A DNA stretch of 64,000 nt from NCBI RefSeq assembly GCF_932294415.1, contig NC_065535.1, positions 7,973,001 through 8,037,000 of the forward strand, given 5' to 3'. Under the pieces are notes generated by a model. The model worked only from the letters and a program-made list of their open reading frames with translations. It was not told where the DNA came from and ran no database searches. Made by a program: the position numbers and the translations under genes. The DNA comes from Quercus robur (taxonomy: Eukaryota > Streptophyta > Magnoliopsida > Fagales > Fagaceae). This document shows, one piece after another, positions 1 to 11,737 of the stretch; position 1 is the stretch's first letter, and each line of letters begins with the position of its first letter.

Positions 1-674
1 CATCCCAAGTATTACAGAGGAGAAGAGCAACATGAGAAATCAGTTCCCGTGGAAAAGGTAAGAAGCTAACTTACCCGAGGCATGGTGCACGGGTAATCTA
101 CATGTAGCTTCTAGAAGATGCTTGTAACCGCGAGAAACTTCTAGAACGCACAGGAAGATTGAAGATTTTTACCACCGCATTAACGAGGGGCTTCTCGCCT
201 AACCTCTGCTGCTTTAAATATATATAAGACAACCTGAATAGTACCAACACCCTCAAAAGTCAGACCTCCAAGATAAGACAGGGAAGGAAACCGATAAAGT
301 AAAGAAAAATATCTCTAATAGTGCAGTTGGCAACAGAACAACTATAGAGATAAGAGCAAGAGATGTGCCTATAAAAAGAAAAAAGGGAGGTAGGAAAAAG
401 AAAATGAAAAAATAGAGAGAAAAAAGAGAGAGAGAAGACAAAAATATGTGCTGTATAAGAAAGCAAGAGTATGTAATACCTCAAGAATAAGAGAATATCC
501 TATTGTAATATTGTAGCTTGATATGGAAAATATGTCATCTAAGAAATCCTGTTTGAGTTTCCCATTGTGGAGTGTTTTTTCCCTGTTACTTATTTATAAA
601 TAAATTGTGATAGACATTTCACTTCTGATTCGTGGACCTCACTACAGGCCCCTTTTTGTCCCCCACATCAGTAA
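1..674. mobile_element. Possible LTR-retroelement remnant cut by the window edge
   Basis: No gene is visible. The stretch has a TATA-like run (TTTAAATATATATAAG near 213), a purine-rich tract at 320-450, an AATAAA-like tail near 595-605, and ends in CCCCCACA near 670, the way many plant LTRs end. It then passes into ordinary AT-rich DNA. No partner LTR is inside the window, so this could simply be intergenic sequence. Confidence 0.3.
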
Positions 675-748
675 TTCACAATTTGTATCTTTATTCAACT
701 AATTTCTCAAGCCAATAAATTTAAGCTATTCAATTGAACACTTTGAAA

Positions 749-2226
749 GATCAATTTTGCCCTTGCATGTCCTTTCTGCTCCATTATAATTGAAATGCAA
801 TAATGCTTTGTCATTTTTATTGTAAGTTCAAACACTTTTTGTATTATTGAATGGCAAGTACTTATATTGAACTAAAGGTTTAGTACCTGTTTGGATTGCG
901 TTTCTGGTCCCTAACGTTTGCCGTTTTGGTTTTTTTTTTTTTTTTGAGAAGTCAATTTTCACATGATTATGCACTGTTCAATGAGTCCCATGCACTATTC
1001 ATGGGACTCATAAACTTCTTTTTTTAACAAAACTTTCATTAAAAATAGGTCACACAGCACTATTCACATATTTAAAAATTATTTTGTTACAATGTTTTCA
1101 GTTTTCAGCAAAATAAGCGGTATCTAAATGGACTCTAACTCTACATGTGGAATAGGATCCCTCTAGTGTGTACATTTTATTATTGTTAACGTTTTACTTT
1201 TTATTTTTAATAGAATTTTAACTTATAGTGTCTTTTAAAAGATCAATTTTGCCCTTGCATGTCCTTTCTGCTCCATTATAATTGAAATGCAATAATGCTC
1301 TGCCATTTTTATTGCAACTTTAAACACTTTTTGTATTATTGAATGGCAAGTATTTATATTGAACTAAAGGTTTAGTACCTGTTTGGATTGCGTTTCTGGT
1401 CCCCAGTGTTTGGCGTTTTAACTTTTTTTTTTTTTTTGAGAAGTCAGTTTTCACGTGATTATGCACTGTTCAGTGAGTCTCATGCACTATTCACGGGACC
1501 CATAAACTATTTTTTTTTTTAACAAAACTTTCATTAAAAATGGATCCCACAGCATTATTCACACATTTAAAAATTATTTTGTCATAGTGTTTTCAGTTTT
1601 CAGCAAAATAAACGGTATCCAAATAGACTCTAACTCTACATGTGGAATAGGATCCCTCTAGTGTGTACATTTTATTATTGTTAAAATTTTACTTTTTTTT
1701 TTTTAATAGAATTTTAACTTATAGTGTCTACTCTTGAAAGATCAATTTTGCCTTTGCATGTCCTTTCTGCTCCATTTTAATTGAAATGCAATAATGCTCT
1801 GCCATTTTTATTGTAACTTCAAACACTTTTTGTATTATTGAATGGCAAATACTTATATTGAACTAAAGGTTTAGTACCTGTTTGGATTGCGTTTCTGGTC
1901 CCCAGCGTTTGGCGTTTAGGCTTTTTTTTTTAGAAGTCAGTTTTCACGTGATTATGCACTGTTCAGTAGGTCCTATGCACTATTCACGGGACCCATAAAC
2001 TTTTTTTTTCAACAAAACTTTCATTAAAAATGGATCTCACAATACTATTCACATATTTAAAAATTATTTTGTTACAGTGTTTTCAGTTTTCAGCAAAATA
2101 AGCGGTATCCAAATGGACTCTAACTCTACATGTGGAATAGGATCCCTCTAGTGTGTACATTTTATTATTGTTAACGTTTTACTTTTTATTTTTAATAGAA
2201 TTTTAACTTATAGCGTCTGCTCTTGA
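749..2226. repeat. Three tandem ~490 bp repeat units
   Basis: Three head-to-tail units start at 749, 1241 and 1740, each with GATCAATTTTGCCYTTGCAT, and end near 2226. Unit lengths are about 492, 499 and 487 bp. They are highly similar and differ mainly in poly-T length and scattered substitutions. Each carries a MITE-like core running from TACCTGTTTGGATTGCG to a CGGTATCYAAATGGAC end, whose TTTGGAT / ATCCAAA ends are inverted. The unit probably multiplied after the MITE was already inside it. Confidence 0.85.
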
Positions 2227-2880
2227 TAATAGTTATTTATTAAAATTTTACTTACTTTATATAACATTATAAATAGTATATTAAATAATGTGACACAAAA
2301 AACTTTTAAATTTGTAATACTAATCACGACCATGAAATAGATCAATTAACAAGTGTATCAAACATGATATTACCATAACTTGATTGTATTAAATTATTAA
2401 TATGATGCATGCCCTTGTTAATTGATTTTTTATACAATTTTGTTCGTTCTCTCTCAACTAAATCGTGAAAGTTTTCTGTGTGCTTTGTCATTGTTGGATG
2501 AATTAACACTTTCAGTTGTACAACACTTCTCGAAGGCCTTCCAGAGTCTTAATTTTTTGGACCAATCAGATCGAGTTTGATGTTTTCCTGAAAGCCATCA
2601 TTATCGCATGCCCTTTTTTTATGCACTATATTGGTGGTTTGTGCTTTGTTTATAGTATATCTTATTTATGTTACAAACAAAAAATATTCTCAACCAGTTA
2701 CGTATTTTTGTTGGGGATGGTTACAATGTACAGTACTAATCACATGATTTCTTTCATATCCCTTATGGCTTTATTGGTTAGATATGCACATGGACATGTC
2801 TTTTTTTTGTTTTTTGTTCTTTGTTCTTTTAAAGATTGGTGAAAAGTTTCACTAATATTTTTGAACCCAATTATCGTGCA

Positions 2881-3345
2881 GATATTGTGACTTCATTATC
2901 TTTTGAGGCCCTATTTTACATTGGACTTGCAACATTCCTATTTGTAAACCGAACGAGTTCAAAGGCCTTATCTGCAACTTAAGCCCTCGTACGTAGGTGG
3001 GATCTCATCACAGGCCTCAAACTCTCAAAGGGTAAATGGTACATGCTTTTCTCACAATGAGCCTCAAGATTATTGTCCTTTTTGCTGTGTACTTATTTGG
3101 GCCACCATTGCTTGACTTATCAATCCTGGTCGATGTGGTTCCTTTTGTGATTGATTGTGTTGCCCAACTTGCATTTGAAAGCATACTTTACAAACGTGGA
3201 TCATCTTGTTGGCCCTTGGTTCCTATATAATCTTCGAGGTACATGGGCTTGTAATTATTCAAATGTTACTTATTTAAAGCCAAAATCATGATTTTGTTGA
3301 TGGATTTGAATTAATTTGACAGGTCTATAGACTCTGTTACCTGTG
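2881..3345 (+). pseudogene. Pseudogene fragment of the neighbouring membrane-protein gene (exon 4 and start of exon 5)
   Basis: The translated sequence parallels exon 4 of the intact gene at 4401-7213. Matching stretches are IVTSL.FEALFYIGLATFLFV, an altered middle with in-frame breaks, and FVIDCVAQLAFESILYKRGSSCWPLVPI. After a splice-like GAG|GTACATG and a short intron comes an exon 5-like GTCTATAGACTCTGTTACCTG (3322-3342), which soon stops. The intron is retained, so this arose by DNA duplication and not by reverse transcription. It lies in the same orientation about 1.1 kb upstream of the intact gene and lacks exons 1-3, so it is a dead partial tandem copy. Confidence 0.8.
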
Positions 3346-4400
3346 AACCATGAACGTAAGCCATTAGGTTGATCACCGTATTCATTTGAAAATAACTTAA
3401 CTAGCTTTTTACTGAAAGTATGTAATCTATTCATCAGTTTAACCGTGATATAGTTACCTTCTACGTGAGATTCTTGTCAAGATTCGATACCAGTCGTTGT
3501 CTTACCAAAATGTCTAAGTTTTATTTTTAATTAGTTAAGTTTTTGTACGGTGTCACACTTGGTACCATTTGGATAAGGAATAATCTATCCATTATATAAG
3601 TGGGCCTAAAGCAGGTTTTGTGAGAACAATGAAGATAATTACTTGATTTATTGTCAGTATCTAATTAATTTATTAAACTTTGTCTCTCTCTTTTTTTATT
3701 TTTCAAAATCAGAAACAGAGCTTATAAAAAAAGTGGGTTCCAGTTAATTTATTTGTATTTTTAAATAGAATAATATTAAATGTTACTTATAATATTATTA
3801 TTGTTATTAAAACAAACTCTAGGGAAATTCTGTCATTTCTCCTATAAATTATTGTGTTTTTTTATAAGAAGTTTTAAAAGGTCGGCCGTAAAAAATGAAG
3901 AGGGTGAGGGGGGTTGCCTTGGATTGGAACATGAGCTCAAAAATGGAACGTTATTATCTTCTTCCATTACAAAAATAAAATAAAATAAAATAAAATAAAA
4001 AAATGATAATTGATTTTAAATCATTTGACATTATTTTTTTTAGGAAAATTAATTTAACATTAAATTTACCTTATGATTTTTTTTTTTTTTTACGCAAACA
4101 ACCAAATTTTCCTATAAAGGGGAATTACAGCAAAGAACTATTTTCCTCCTGGTATAAATAGCTCAGTTTCTCTATCCTATTTTTTCCATTCAATTTTAAA
4201 ATTTAATACTAGTAGGATAAAAAATAACTATTTCTCTTTTAAAAAATAAATAAATACATAAATAAAAACCCTTCATAATTCATACTCCAAGTCATATTTA
4301 CAAAAGGGTGAAGCCATTTAACTTGAAAAAATCAGATAAAACTGGTCACACTCTGCTAAAACCCTAAACCCCACCCAAACAAACCAAAAAAAAAAAAAAA
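3346..4400. other. Intergenic region and promoter of the membrane-protein gene
   Basis: AT-rich DNA without coding signal. TATA-like sequences near 4152 (GGTATAAATAG) and 4115 lie 250-290 bp before the start codon at 4401. A poly-A run directly precedes the ATG. No repeats of note were seen. Confidence 0.5.
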
Positions 4401-7213
4401 ATGGAACTGCAATCGGTTTGTCATGGGCTTCCCTCCCCAAAGATGGGGTTACCAACTCATCGTTCGGTCTCTCATCAATTTGTAAGTACCTACTGTTTCT
4501 TTCCTCAAACTCCCAACTTTTCATTTCAAATTTACTCTCTCTCACACTCTCTACTCTCGAATTTATTCCATTTCATTATTATTTGCTATTCTTAAGGTTT
4601 CTACAAGTCAGTTTGGATTGAGGAATCAAAAATTTCGACTTGGGGTCGCCTCAAAATGTAAGTTTTTCTTTTAATATAGTAGAGTATATGTTTACCTGCC
4701 ATTTTGGGTTTTCGGAAATAAGCTCTGTTTGTGCTTTGATATTTGAAAGTGTTTTTGGTATCTTGAAATGCAATAATGCTCTGATAGTGTTTTTATTGAA
4801 TGGGTTGTTTGGTCCCAGCATATTTGAGGCTTGGTTTGAAGAGGGTGTTTAAGGACTCTTTAGTGCTGAACTCAAAAAAAGGAACCATTGTATGTGCTGC
4901 TAACTCTAACCCAGATGCTCAGTTGGGGGTTTTGGGAGGGGAGAATTCTGATTCTGGTGTGCCTGTTACTTCATTTAATGGGGTAGAGCCGTTTCGTGGA
5001 AAATCGGGTTCGATTTCATTTTCTGGGTTGAGCCACCAGCTGGTAGAGGAAGGGAAATTGCAGTCAGCCCCTTTTAATGAAGAGAAGGGATCATTTCTTT
5101 GGCTTTTAGCCCCTATTGCGCTGATATCATCTTTGATTCTTCCGCAGTTCTTCTTTGCTAACGCAATTGAAGCTTTCCTGGAGGACATGCTTCTCGTAGG
5201 TATTTGTACTTCTGCAATCTTTGTTCTCCTTTATGAGCTAATTTTTTATAGCTTTATACTGCTTAAAACAGATTATATTATGTTCTATGTTTCACGTTTT
5301 AATGATGAATTGTAGGCAAGGGTCAATTGTGACAATGTGTGACTTGGTTTTCTACTTTATTGTCTGGTGATATGTAATGAGTGGCTGGTCTTGAACTATC
5401 TAATTGTGTTTTCCATTCAATAGAAATGCAAATACCTGTTTAAATACTTTTCGAACAAGGAGATGCTAACAGATGAGTGTATATGGCGGCAAAGAGAAGG
5501 CCTTGTGGACATCATTTGAGGTGCTTAGTTGATAAGTTTGATAAGACATGGTTGCCTTTTATCTAAAATATCTTTTAGACATGGGTTAAGTATGATTGCT
5601 AGTGCATATCAGGGATTAGATTTGTTGATTAAGTGTTTTCATCCTTAGAGTACAAAGGCTCCTTTTTTTTAGTAGTGAGTCTCTTTTATGTATTTATGAA
5701 TTTCTTGTAAAAATTTTAGTTATGCAGTGGTGAGAATTGGTTTTAAGCATGTTAGGGACTGTGTTTTGAAAATGAATAATCAGATAAATGAAATTGTCAG
5801 GCTGTGAACAGGTGCCTCTAGCAAGACAGCTTTCCCTTTTGCCTGGTTAAGCGATAATTGACTGTAATGCACTAGGAGTTGGTGATATTTGGGTGCTGGG
5901 CTTGGTGTAAAGAACTTATCAATTCCCTACTCCCCTGTTTCCTCTTTTAAATTTACCTCCCAATAAACAATAACTGAAAAAAATATGGAAGATTTTGTTT
6001 GTTCCTTTTTGCCTAAAGCATCTTCATCTTCTTAAAGATGGTGCTTAATCTTAGAACCTAAGGAGGCTTTGAGTGCTGCTGATGTTGCAGCGTCCATTGC
6101 TACATAATTTTGTATATCATGAGTCTAGGATTTAAATTTTGAAAACATATTTTGGTATTAGTTACTAATGTTATGCCATGAAAGTGAGGAATCCAATTTA
6201 TAATGTTTTTCAATCTCACTTGTAGAATTTAGAAGACCCTGCAGCTCTCACAAGTCATGTTATTGATTTCACTTTCTTCCTTGTTGATGTGTAGTTATAC
6301 AGTTTGTCTGCAATAAGCATGAGTAGCTGCCTTGTGAAATAGTTTGTTGGGATCTGTGTGCATAGAACACTTTTTCAAGAACAAATTCCATTGTTTGTCA
6401 ATTCTGTCAATCAAAGTCTTCCCTTGTTTCATTGTTTTGAACCTTAGTTTGATCTTTTGGTGAAAATGAGCTTCTTTTTCATGCTCAAAACTGATGTTTT
6501 CCATTTTTTCAACATTGTGTTAATGTAGTCTTTTTTTTTCCCCACTAATCATTTCCATGTCAATTGTTATGCAGAAATTGTGACTTCTTTATTTTTTGAG
6601 GTCCTGTTTTACGTTGGTCTTGCAATATTCCTGCTTGTCACTGACCGTGTTCAAAGGCCATATCTGCAATTTAGCCCAAAAAGGTGGGGTCTCATCACAG
6701 GTCTCAGAGGATATTTAACATGCGCTTTCTTCACAATGGGCTTCAAAGTCATTGCCCCTCTCTTTGCTGTGTATGTAACCTGGCCAATGATTGGCCTGCC
6801 AGGCCTGGTTGCAGTGTTTCCTTTTCTAATGGGTTGTGTTGCTCAATTTGCATTTGAGAAGAGTCTTGAGAAGCGAGGATCATCTTCTTGGCCCCTAGTT
6901 CCTATTATTTTCGAGGTATATGACTTCTGTTGATTCAAATGCTTCTTTATGTAGCCCAAATCAGGGTTTTGATGAATTTAAATTAATTTGGCAGGTCTAT
7001 AGACTTTATCAGCTGACAAAAGCTTCTCATTTCATTGAGAGGTTGATGTTCACATTGAAGGACCTTCCTGCTTCTCCAGAATTGCTGGAAAGAAGTGGTG
7101 CCCTCTTTGCCATGATAGTGACTTTCCAAGTTCTCGGTGTGGTCTGCCTGTGGTCGTTGATGACATTTCTTTTAAGGCTTTTTCCTTCTAGACCCGTAGC
7201 AGAGAAGTACTGA
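4401..7213 (+). CDS. Plastid-type multi-pass membrane protein, five exons, 355 aa
   Basis: I join exons 4401-4481, 4612-4657, 4819-5199, 6575-6915 and 6995-7213. All junctions are GT-AG and the frame stays open to TGA, giving 355 residues. The N-terminus (about 1-70) is rich in Ser, Arg and Lys and poor in acidic residues, like a chloroplast transit peptide. Hydrophobic segments lie near residues 137-160, 174-194, 214-234, 236-260 and 322-348. Between them is the conserved-looking motif KRGSSSWPLVPIIFEVYRLYQLT. I recognise it as a conserved plant membrane protein but cannot name the family, and the function is unknown. The exon 2 acceptor at 4611 was chosen because it keeps the frame. A partial dead copy lies at 2881-3345. 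Confidence 0.82.
5200..6574 (+). other. Large intron 3 of the membrane-protein gene
   Basis: 1375 bp between GTATTT (5200) and TTATGCAG (6574). It is AT-rich. I see no nested gene or element with clear ends. Confidence 0.7.
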
Positions 7214-8783
7214 TGTTTGCATGGGATGCTGTATTTCTTTTTACTTCTTCTTTTTATTTTATTTAATTATATATATATTTTTGTGCTCATGTTCAAGTTC
7301 TGTACAATCTCAAACTTTGTATCCTTACTTCGTTAGTCATGTTGTAGAATCTAAACTGGTGGCTTTGTATTGTAGGGTTGATGCGGGGTTTAATTTTTTT
7401 GGGAGGGGCGGCCGCCCCTGGGGGGGGGGGGGGGGGGGGGGAGGGAAGGTGGGGTCAGTGGGGTGTTGTAAAAGGGGGAATGAGTTAATGAAATAGAAAC
7501 AACACTACTAGCAATTTTTCTTTTTTAGTATATTCCAGTTTTATCAAGAGTCTTGTAGTTCAACTAATATCATCTAACATTTCCATTGGAAATATCCAGG
7601 TTTCAAATCTCTCATCTCCCAACTATCGAAGTTTAAAATAAAAAATAAAAGTATATGCCAACCTTGTCTAGATTTAACAAGGCTGTTGATTTTGTTTGTA
7701 TGATGAAGCATGTACCCTTGATGCAAATATTTTCTAACACTTCTGAATGAAGGGAAATTCAAAACTCAAACACTCGAGCTTTTGAAGAATATTTGCAAAA
7801 TTGGTAAACGTAAAGAAAGGTTTTATTCGTTAAACCCAATTTAAAGTATAGAATAAACCATTGAGTGGTGCTACAGGCACTAACTTTTTCACACCCCTTC
7901 ACATGACTCATGCGCATCCACCAAAAAACATGTGGGGTGGAAAATGTGAAAGATATGGTGTCAATGGACTTATCGTTAACAATTACATTATTAAAGTTGC
8001 ACCGGATGAAATATTACAAAAGTTAAATTGCTTAATGATTTTTTTTTTATTGAATATATGCATATCCATCTTTGGATTTTATTTTCTTCTTATATTTTTT
8101 ATTTTTGCAAAATTTTCAAGATCATAAGAGATCAATAGCTATTTACTTTACAAAATATTTAAATTCCAAAATTTTTATGTTTTATACATAAAACACGAAT
8201 CTATGGATCAAATAATAAATATCTTATTAACAGAAAAATTGATGTACATGTTCAGAAAAATGAAAATGTATAATTCAACGGTAGAATTTTTAAAATATTA
8301 ATTTAATAGTGAAATTTGGTGTGTATGCGTTCATGTTCCTGTGGGTGTGCACTTGTGGTTATTCCCCAACACCTGGTTTCTACATTTTTCATGCAATATA
8401 GTGCAAGATTCACTTGTAAAACACATACTGGATTGTTATAAAATTATCTGTATTTCTTTCACATGTACACATCACAATAAATGTATACTTGTTTTTCTCT
8501 TTTTAAAAGTAAGAACATTGCCAATACCATCTAAACATACAATGTGTGCAACTTCATCATTTCAGATTAAAAAAAAAAAAAAAAAAACCTATATTACTTT
8601 AAAAGTGCATTTCTGCAGAGAATGCCCTTGGACTGTTGAACAACATGATTTTATTTCTGAAGGCCAACTATGTCATCAAATGACATATATAACCAAACTT
8701 CACGCATTAAGAAGGAACTCAACAAACTCTACAGCAACCAAGCCTAAGGAAGTCTATTGATTCTAAAAAAACCCAGTTCTTAA
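7214..8783. other. Intergenic region with a poly-G run and a degraded MITE-like stretch
   Basis: Includes the 3'UTR of the upstream gene and an unusual poly-G run of about 22 bases near 7420-7441. At about 8130-8310 the sequence resembles the interior of the Mutator-type MITE at 11330-11728 (shared ATCAATAGCTATTTACTTTA-like and CTATGGATCAAATAATAAAT-like stretches), but clear terminal repeats were not found. No protein gene is supported. Confidence 0.5.
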
Positions 8784-10112
8784 TTACCAATAATCCCTAC
8801 AGGAACATTTTCCATCCTTGAAATGATGAAACCTTTTAATGTCTCTAACGATAATCTCTCGCTTCTCAATACTTGATAGGATTTTAATGAAATTGTGACA
8901 ATCAACACAAATCCTGAGGTTTTTCATGATCCTCAGTGTGGTCCCAGGAGGTGTATTGATAAGCCCAAAAGCAACGGCTAGCCTTTCACTGTGATATAAC
9001 AATGTCTTCTCTTTTGCTTCATGGTCAAGATCATGTAATACATGTCTAGACTCAGGCACATAGCCTGCTTCCTTCACCTCCTTACTTAAAGACCTCAGTT
9101 TTTTAAATGCCTTGCTCTTCTCTGGACTTGCTTTCTTTTGATTTGAAACCAGCATGTCCATTACTTTTTTTTTATTACTAAGTTTCAAACCAGAAGGTCC
9201 AGCTTTAGAGTACTTCTCCAATGTCTCCCAAACACGGGAACTTGGTTCAATTGGCATATTTGCAATTAACTCCTTTGCCTCAGTTATCTTCTTTGACTTT
9301 CCTAGAAGATCAACAATAGCCACATAATGCTCCATTGATGGAGTAATTCCATAGTCCCTGCTCATTGATACAAAGTGTTCTTGCCCATCCTCCACTGCCC
9401 CTACGCATCGACATGCCATAATAACACCAACAAAAGTAAATTCATCAGGCCTCACTCCATCTTTCTTCATCATTGAAAATATCCTAAGAGCTTCTGCTCC
9501 TTCCCCATTTTCTGCCAGACCCACTAGCATCTTATTCCAAGAATCCAAGTTTCTTTTCGGCATTTCCTCAAACACCCTTTTCGCACAGCTTGTATCACCT
9601 AATTTACAGAACATCTCTACAAATTTATTAAAAACAGCAATATGGGGTTTTGATGGAGACCTCATTGTGTACTCAAAGACCCTTTTTCCAGTTTCCAACA
9701 ACTTCATATCCTCACAAATTTGCAGCAATTCAATAAGGTCTAGTGAGCCCACAAAAACTCCATTCTTCTCCATTTCATTCATAGCATCAAGGGCTGCTTC
9801 CACTTTTCCTTCTCTGCAAAAACGCTGGAAATCCAAACTCGCTTGATTCCCTACTTGAAAGCTAACAGCTTTATGCTGAGAGAATTTTGAAACAGGCATT
9901 GAATATTTCCTCTGTTTGGTATGGAAGCCCCTCCTAGTAACTTTTAAAGCATTGATAGACTTGTAATTCACGTAGCCAACACACCCACCCACTAGCTCAT
10001 GAAATGAGCTTTGAGAAAGAATGAAGCATGGTTTCTCAGGTGCAAGCGTGGTAGAATTTCTAACTCCTGGGATTGAGCAGAAGCTGATAAAATTAGCAAT
10101 CCCTTTAGCCAT
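8784..10112 (-). CDS. Short PLS-type pentatricopeptide repeat protein with DYW deaminase domain
   Basis: Intronless, 442 aa. It likely acts in mitochondria or plastids in C-to-U RNA editing. The N-terminus (about 1-75) is rich in Ser, Lys and Arg and reads as an organelle-targeting sequence. PPR-like helical repeats lie around residues 155-300 (for example SWNKMLVGLAENGEGAEALR and VRPDEFTFVGVIMACR). An E-like stretch follows, and the DYW domain ends in CSCRDYW. The deaminase signature HSE is at about 374-376, and the zinc ligands CVDCH at about 402-406, so the catalytic set looks complete. The PPR track is short, as in the MEF8/DYW2-like group, some of which work in trans with other PPR proteins. 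A site-specific target cannot be read from so few repeats. The ATG at 10112 is the first in frame. Confidence 0.93.
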   Translation of the reverse strand: MAKGIANFISFCSIPGVRNSTTLAPEKPCFILSQSSFHELVGGCVGYVNYKSINALKVTRRGFHTKQRKYSMPVSKFSQHKAVSFQVGNQASLDFQRFCREGKVEAALDAMNEMEKNGVFVGSLDLIELLQICEDMKLLETGKRVFEYTMRSPSKPHIAVFNKFVEMFCKLGDTSCAKRVFEEMPKRNLDSWNKMLVGLAENGEGAEALRIFSMMKKDGVRPDEFTFVGVIMACRCVGAVEDGQEHFVSMSRDYGITPSMEHYVAIVDLLGKSKKITEAKELIANMPIEPSSRVWETLEKYSKAGPSGLKLSNKKKVMDMLVSNQKKASPEKSKAFKKLRSLSKEVKEAGYVPESRHVLHDLDHEAKEKTLLYHSERLAVAFGLINTPPGTTLRIMKNLRICVDCHNFIKILSSIEKREIIVRDIKRFHHFKDGKCSCRDYW

Positions 10113-10184
10113 ATATGGTGTTTGGGAAAATGTCGGACAGAGAAACTCACGCTCTCAATTTTGGCAAGGTTGTATGATAGTTAA

Positions 10185-10545
10185 GGTGCGTCTGGATTGG
10201 CAATTTCCGTAACTCAATTCTCAGTTTCCGTAACTCATAACTTAAAAATGGTGGGATCTATAGCAAAAAGGTTGTTTGGCAAACGATAACTCTGTTTCCA
10301 TAACTCTGTGTTCATCACTCAATTCTCTGATTTTTGAGTTATGAGTTATGAAAACTGAAAACACATTTTGGCTGTTTTCAGTTTCCATAATTCATAACTC
10401 AATGACAATATTGTAATTAAATACATATAGGGGACTCACAGTTGTAACTTTTGATCACCTTTTAACTTTTTTTCTTTTCTTTTTTGGGTTGGCTGTTCGG
10501 TTCTTTTTTTTTTTTTTCTTCTTCTTCATTGGTTCGATCTGTTCT

Positions 10546-10581
<36 letters not shown>

Positions 10582-10799
10582 CTTCGGTGAATTTGGGTAC
10601 TGAAAACAAAAACCAAAAAAAAAAAAAAAAAAGCTGCATCGACTGACAGGTATGGGCCCACAAATAGTGTGAAAAATATTGAGTGATGGAAATTGGGTGA
10701 TGATGCCAAACGGGTGTGAAAAATTGAGTGATGAGTGATGGAAATTGAGTGATAAGTGATGGAAATTGAGTGATGAAATTTCCTGGGCCAAACAACCCC
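10185..10799. mobile_element. PIF/Harbinger (Tourist-like) MITE upstream of the PPR gene
   Basis: 615 bp flanked by a perfect 3-bp TAA target duplication (10182-10184 and 10800-10802). Inverted ends: left GGTGCGTCTGGATTGGC, right (reverse complement) GGGGTTGTTTGGCCCAGG. Both run into CAATTTCC/AACTCAATT-type sequence, and subterminal motifs such as GAGTGATGGAAATT recur. There is no transposase. It begins 73 bp upstream of the PPR start codon on the minus strand, so it lies in the 5'UTR or core promoter of that gene. Confidence 0.82.
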
Positions 10800-11329
10800 T
10801 AAGTCGCTGAGAGACTCACAGCTTCTTGTTGTTTTTTCTCTGATTTTTGAAGAAACCAAAGTATGTAATGTAGTTATGAAAAGCGTAATTGGGATCAATT
10901 AGTAGAGGATAGCGAGGAGTGATCAACTGTTCAATTGGAACGGAATGAAGAAGCAGAGGGACACAGAAATAAAACCAATGAACTGTGAAAAGAATGGATA
11001 ATTGTTCTATGAAAGGCAACTTCCATATAAGTTTTTGTTTTTATTTTTCCCCCTAATTTGATAAGGAACACATCACAGCTTGTGAATTTTCCTGTTATTA
11101 TGGAAGCACATCTTATTATTATTTATTTAATAAACGAGAGTATTTAGAACGCTTCGAGTATCTAACTATTCTTTGAGGTGTATGTAGTCTCTTATTTCAC
11201 ATACTCTAAGGTTATTACATAGAAGAATCACATGTGCTGGCTTTAAGATGTTAGCAAGAGGTTTCGAATCCATGATCTCATGGATATTATAAGGCCTTAA
11301 GAACCACTAAGCACGTCTTATTATAAAAA

Positions 11330-11728
11330 GAATAAAGTTTCTTTCCAAACTAGTTTGGAAAGAAACTCTACAAACTCCTCATATATCTCTATATTGAGTG
11401 TAAATTTTGAAAATCTAACCATTACATTGCATGTTCTTATTATATTCTTCATGCATGTAAAATTTCAAGAAGATCAAAGATCAATTGCTATCTCATCAAA
11501 CAAATGTTAAAATTTCAAATTTTTATGATCTAAAGTTGTGTATAAAAAATAAGTTTATTGATTGAATAGTAAATAATATCTAATTTGAACGAAATTTGAT
11601 ATGCATGTTAAGAACATAAGGAACATGAAATTCAACAGTTAGATTTTCAAAATTCACACAAAAAAAAAGAGATATATGAGATGTTTGAAACGTTTCTCTC
11701 CAAACTAGTTTGGAGAGAAACTTTGTTC
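11330..11728. mobile_element. Mutator-type MITE with palindromic terminal repeats
   Basis: 399 bp with a perfect 9-bp target duplication TTATAAAAA (11321-11329 and 11729-11737). The 37-bp terminal inverted repeats differ at three places. They start GAATAAAGTTTC on the left and, as reverse complement, GAACAAAGTTTC on the right. Inside each repeat is a 30-bp perfect palindrome centred on CAAACTAGTTTG. The 9-bp duplication points to a Mutator-like (MULE) element. No coding capacity. The interior resembles parts of the element at 32132-46441. Confidence 0.85.
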
Positions 11729-11737
11729 TTATAAAAA

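Noticed and set aside
253-484. Minus-strand hydrophobic frames
   Set aside because: They translate a purine-rich tract; Phe/Leu/Ser-rich composition only.
10462-10898. Minus-strand frames over 100 codons
   Set aside because: They lie in the MITE and poly-T/A runs. The repeated SITHHSIS peptides reflect MITE motifs.
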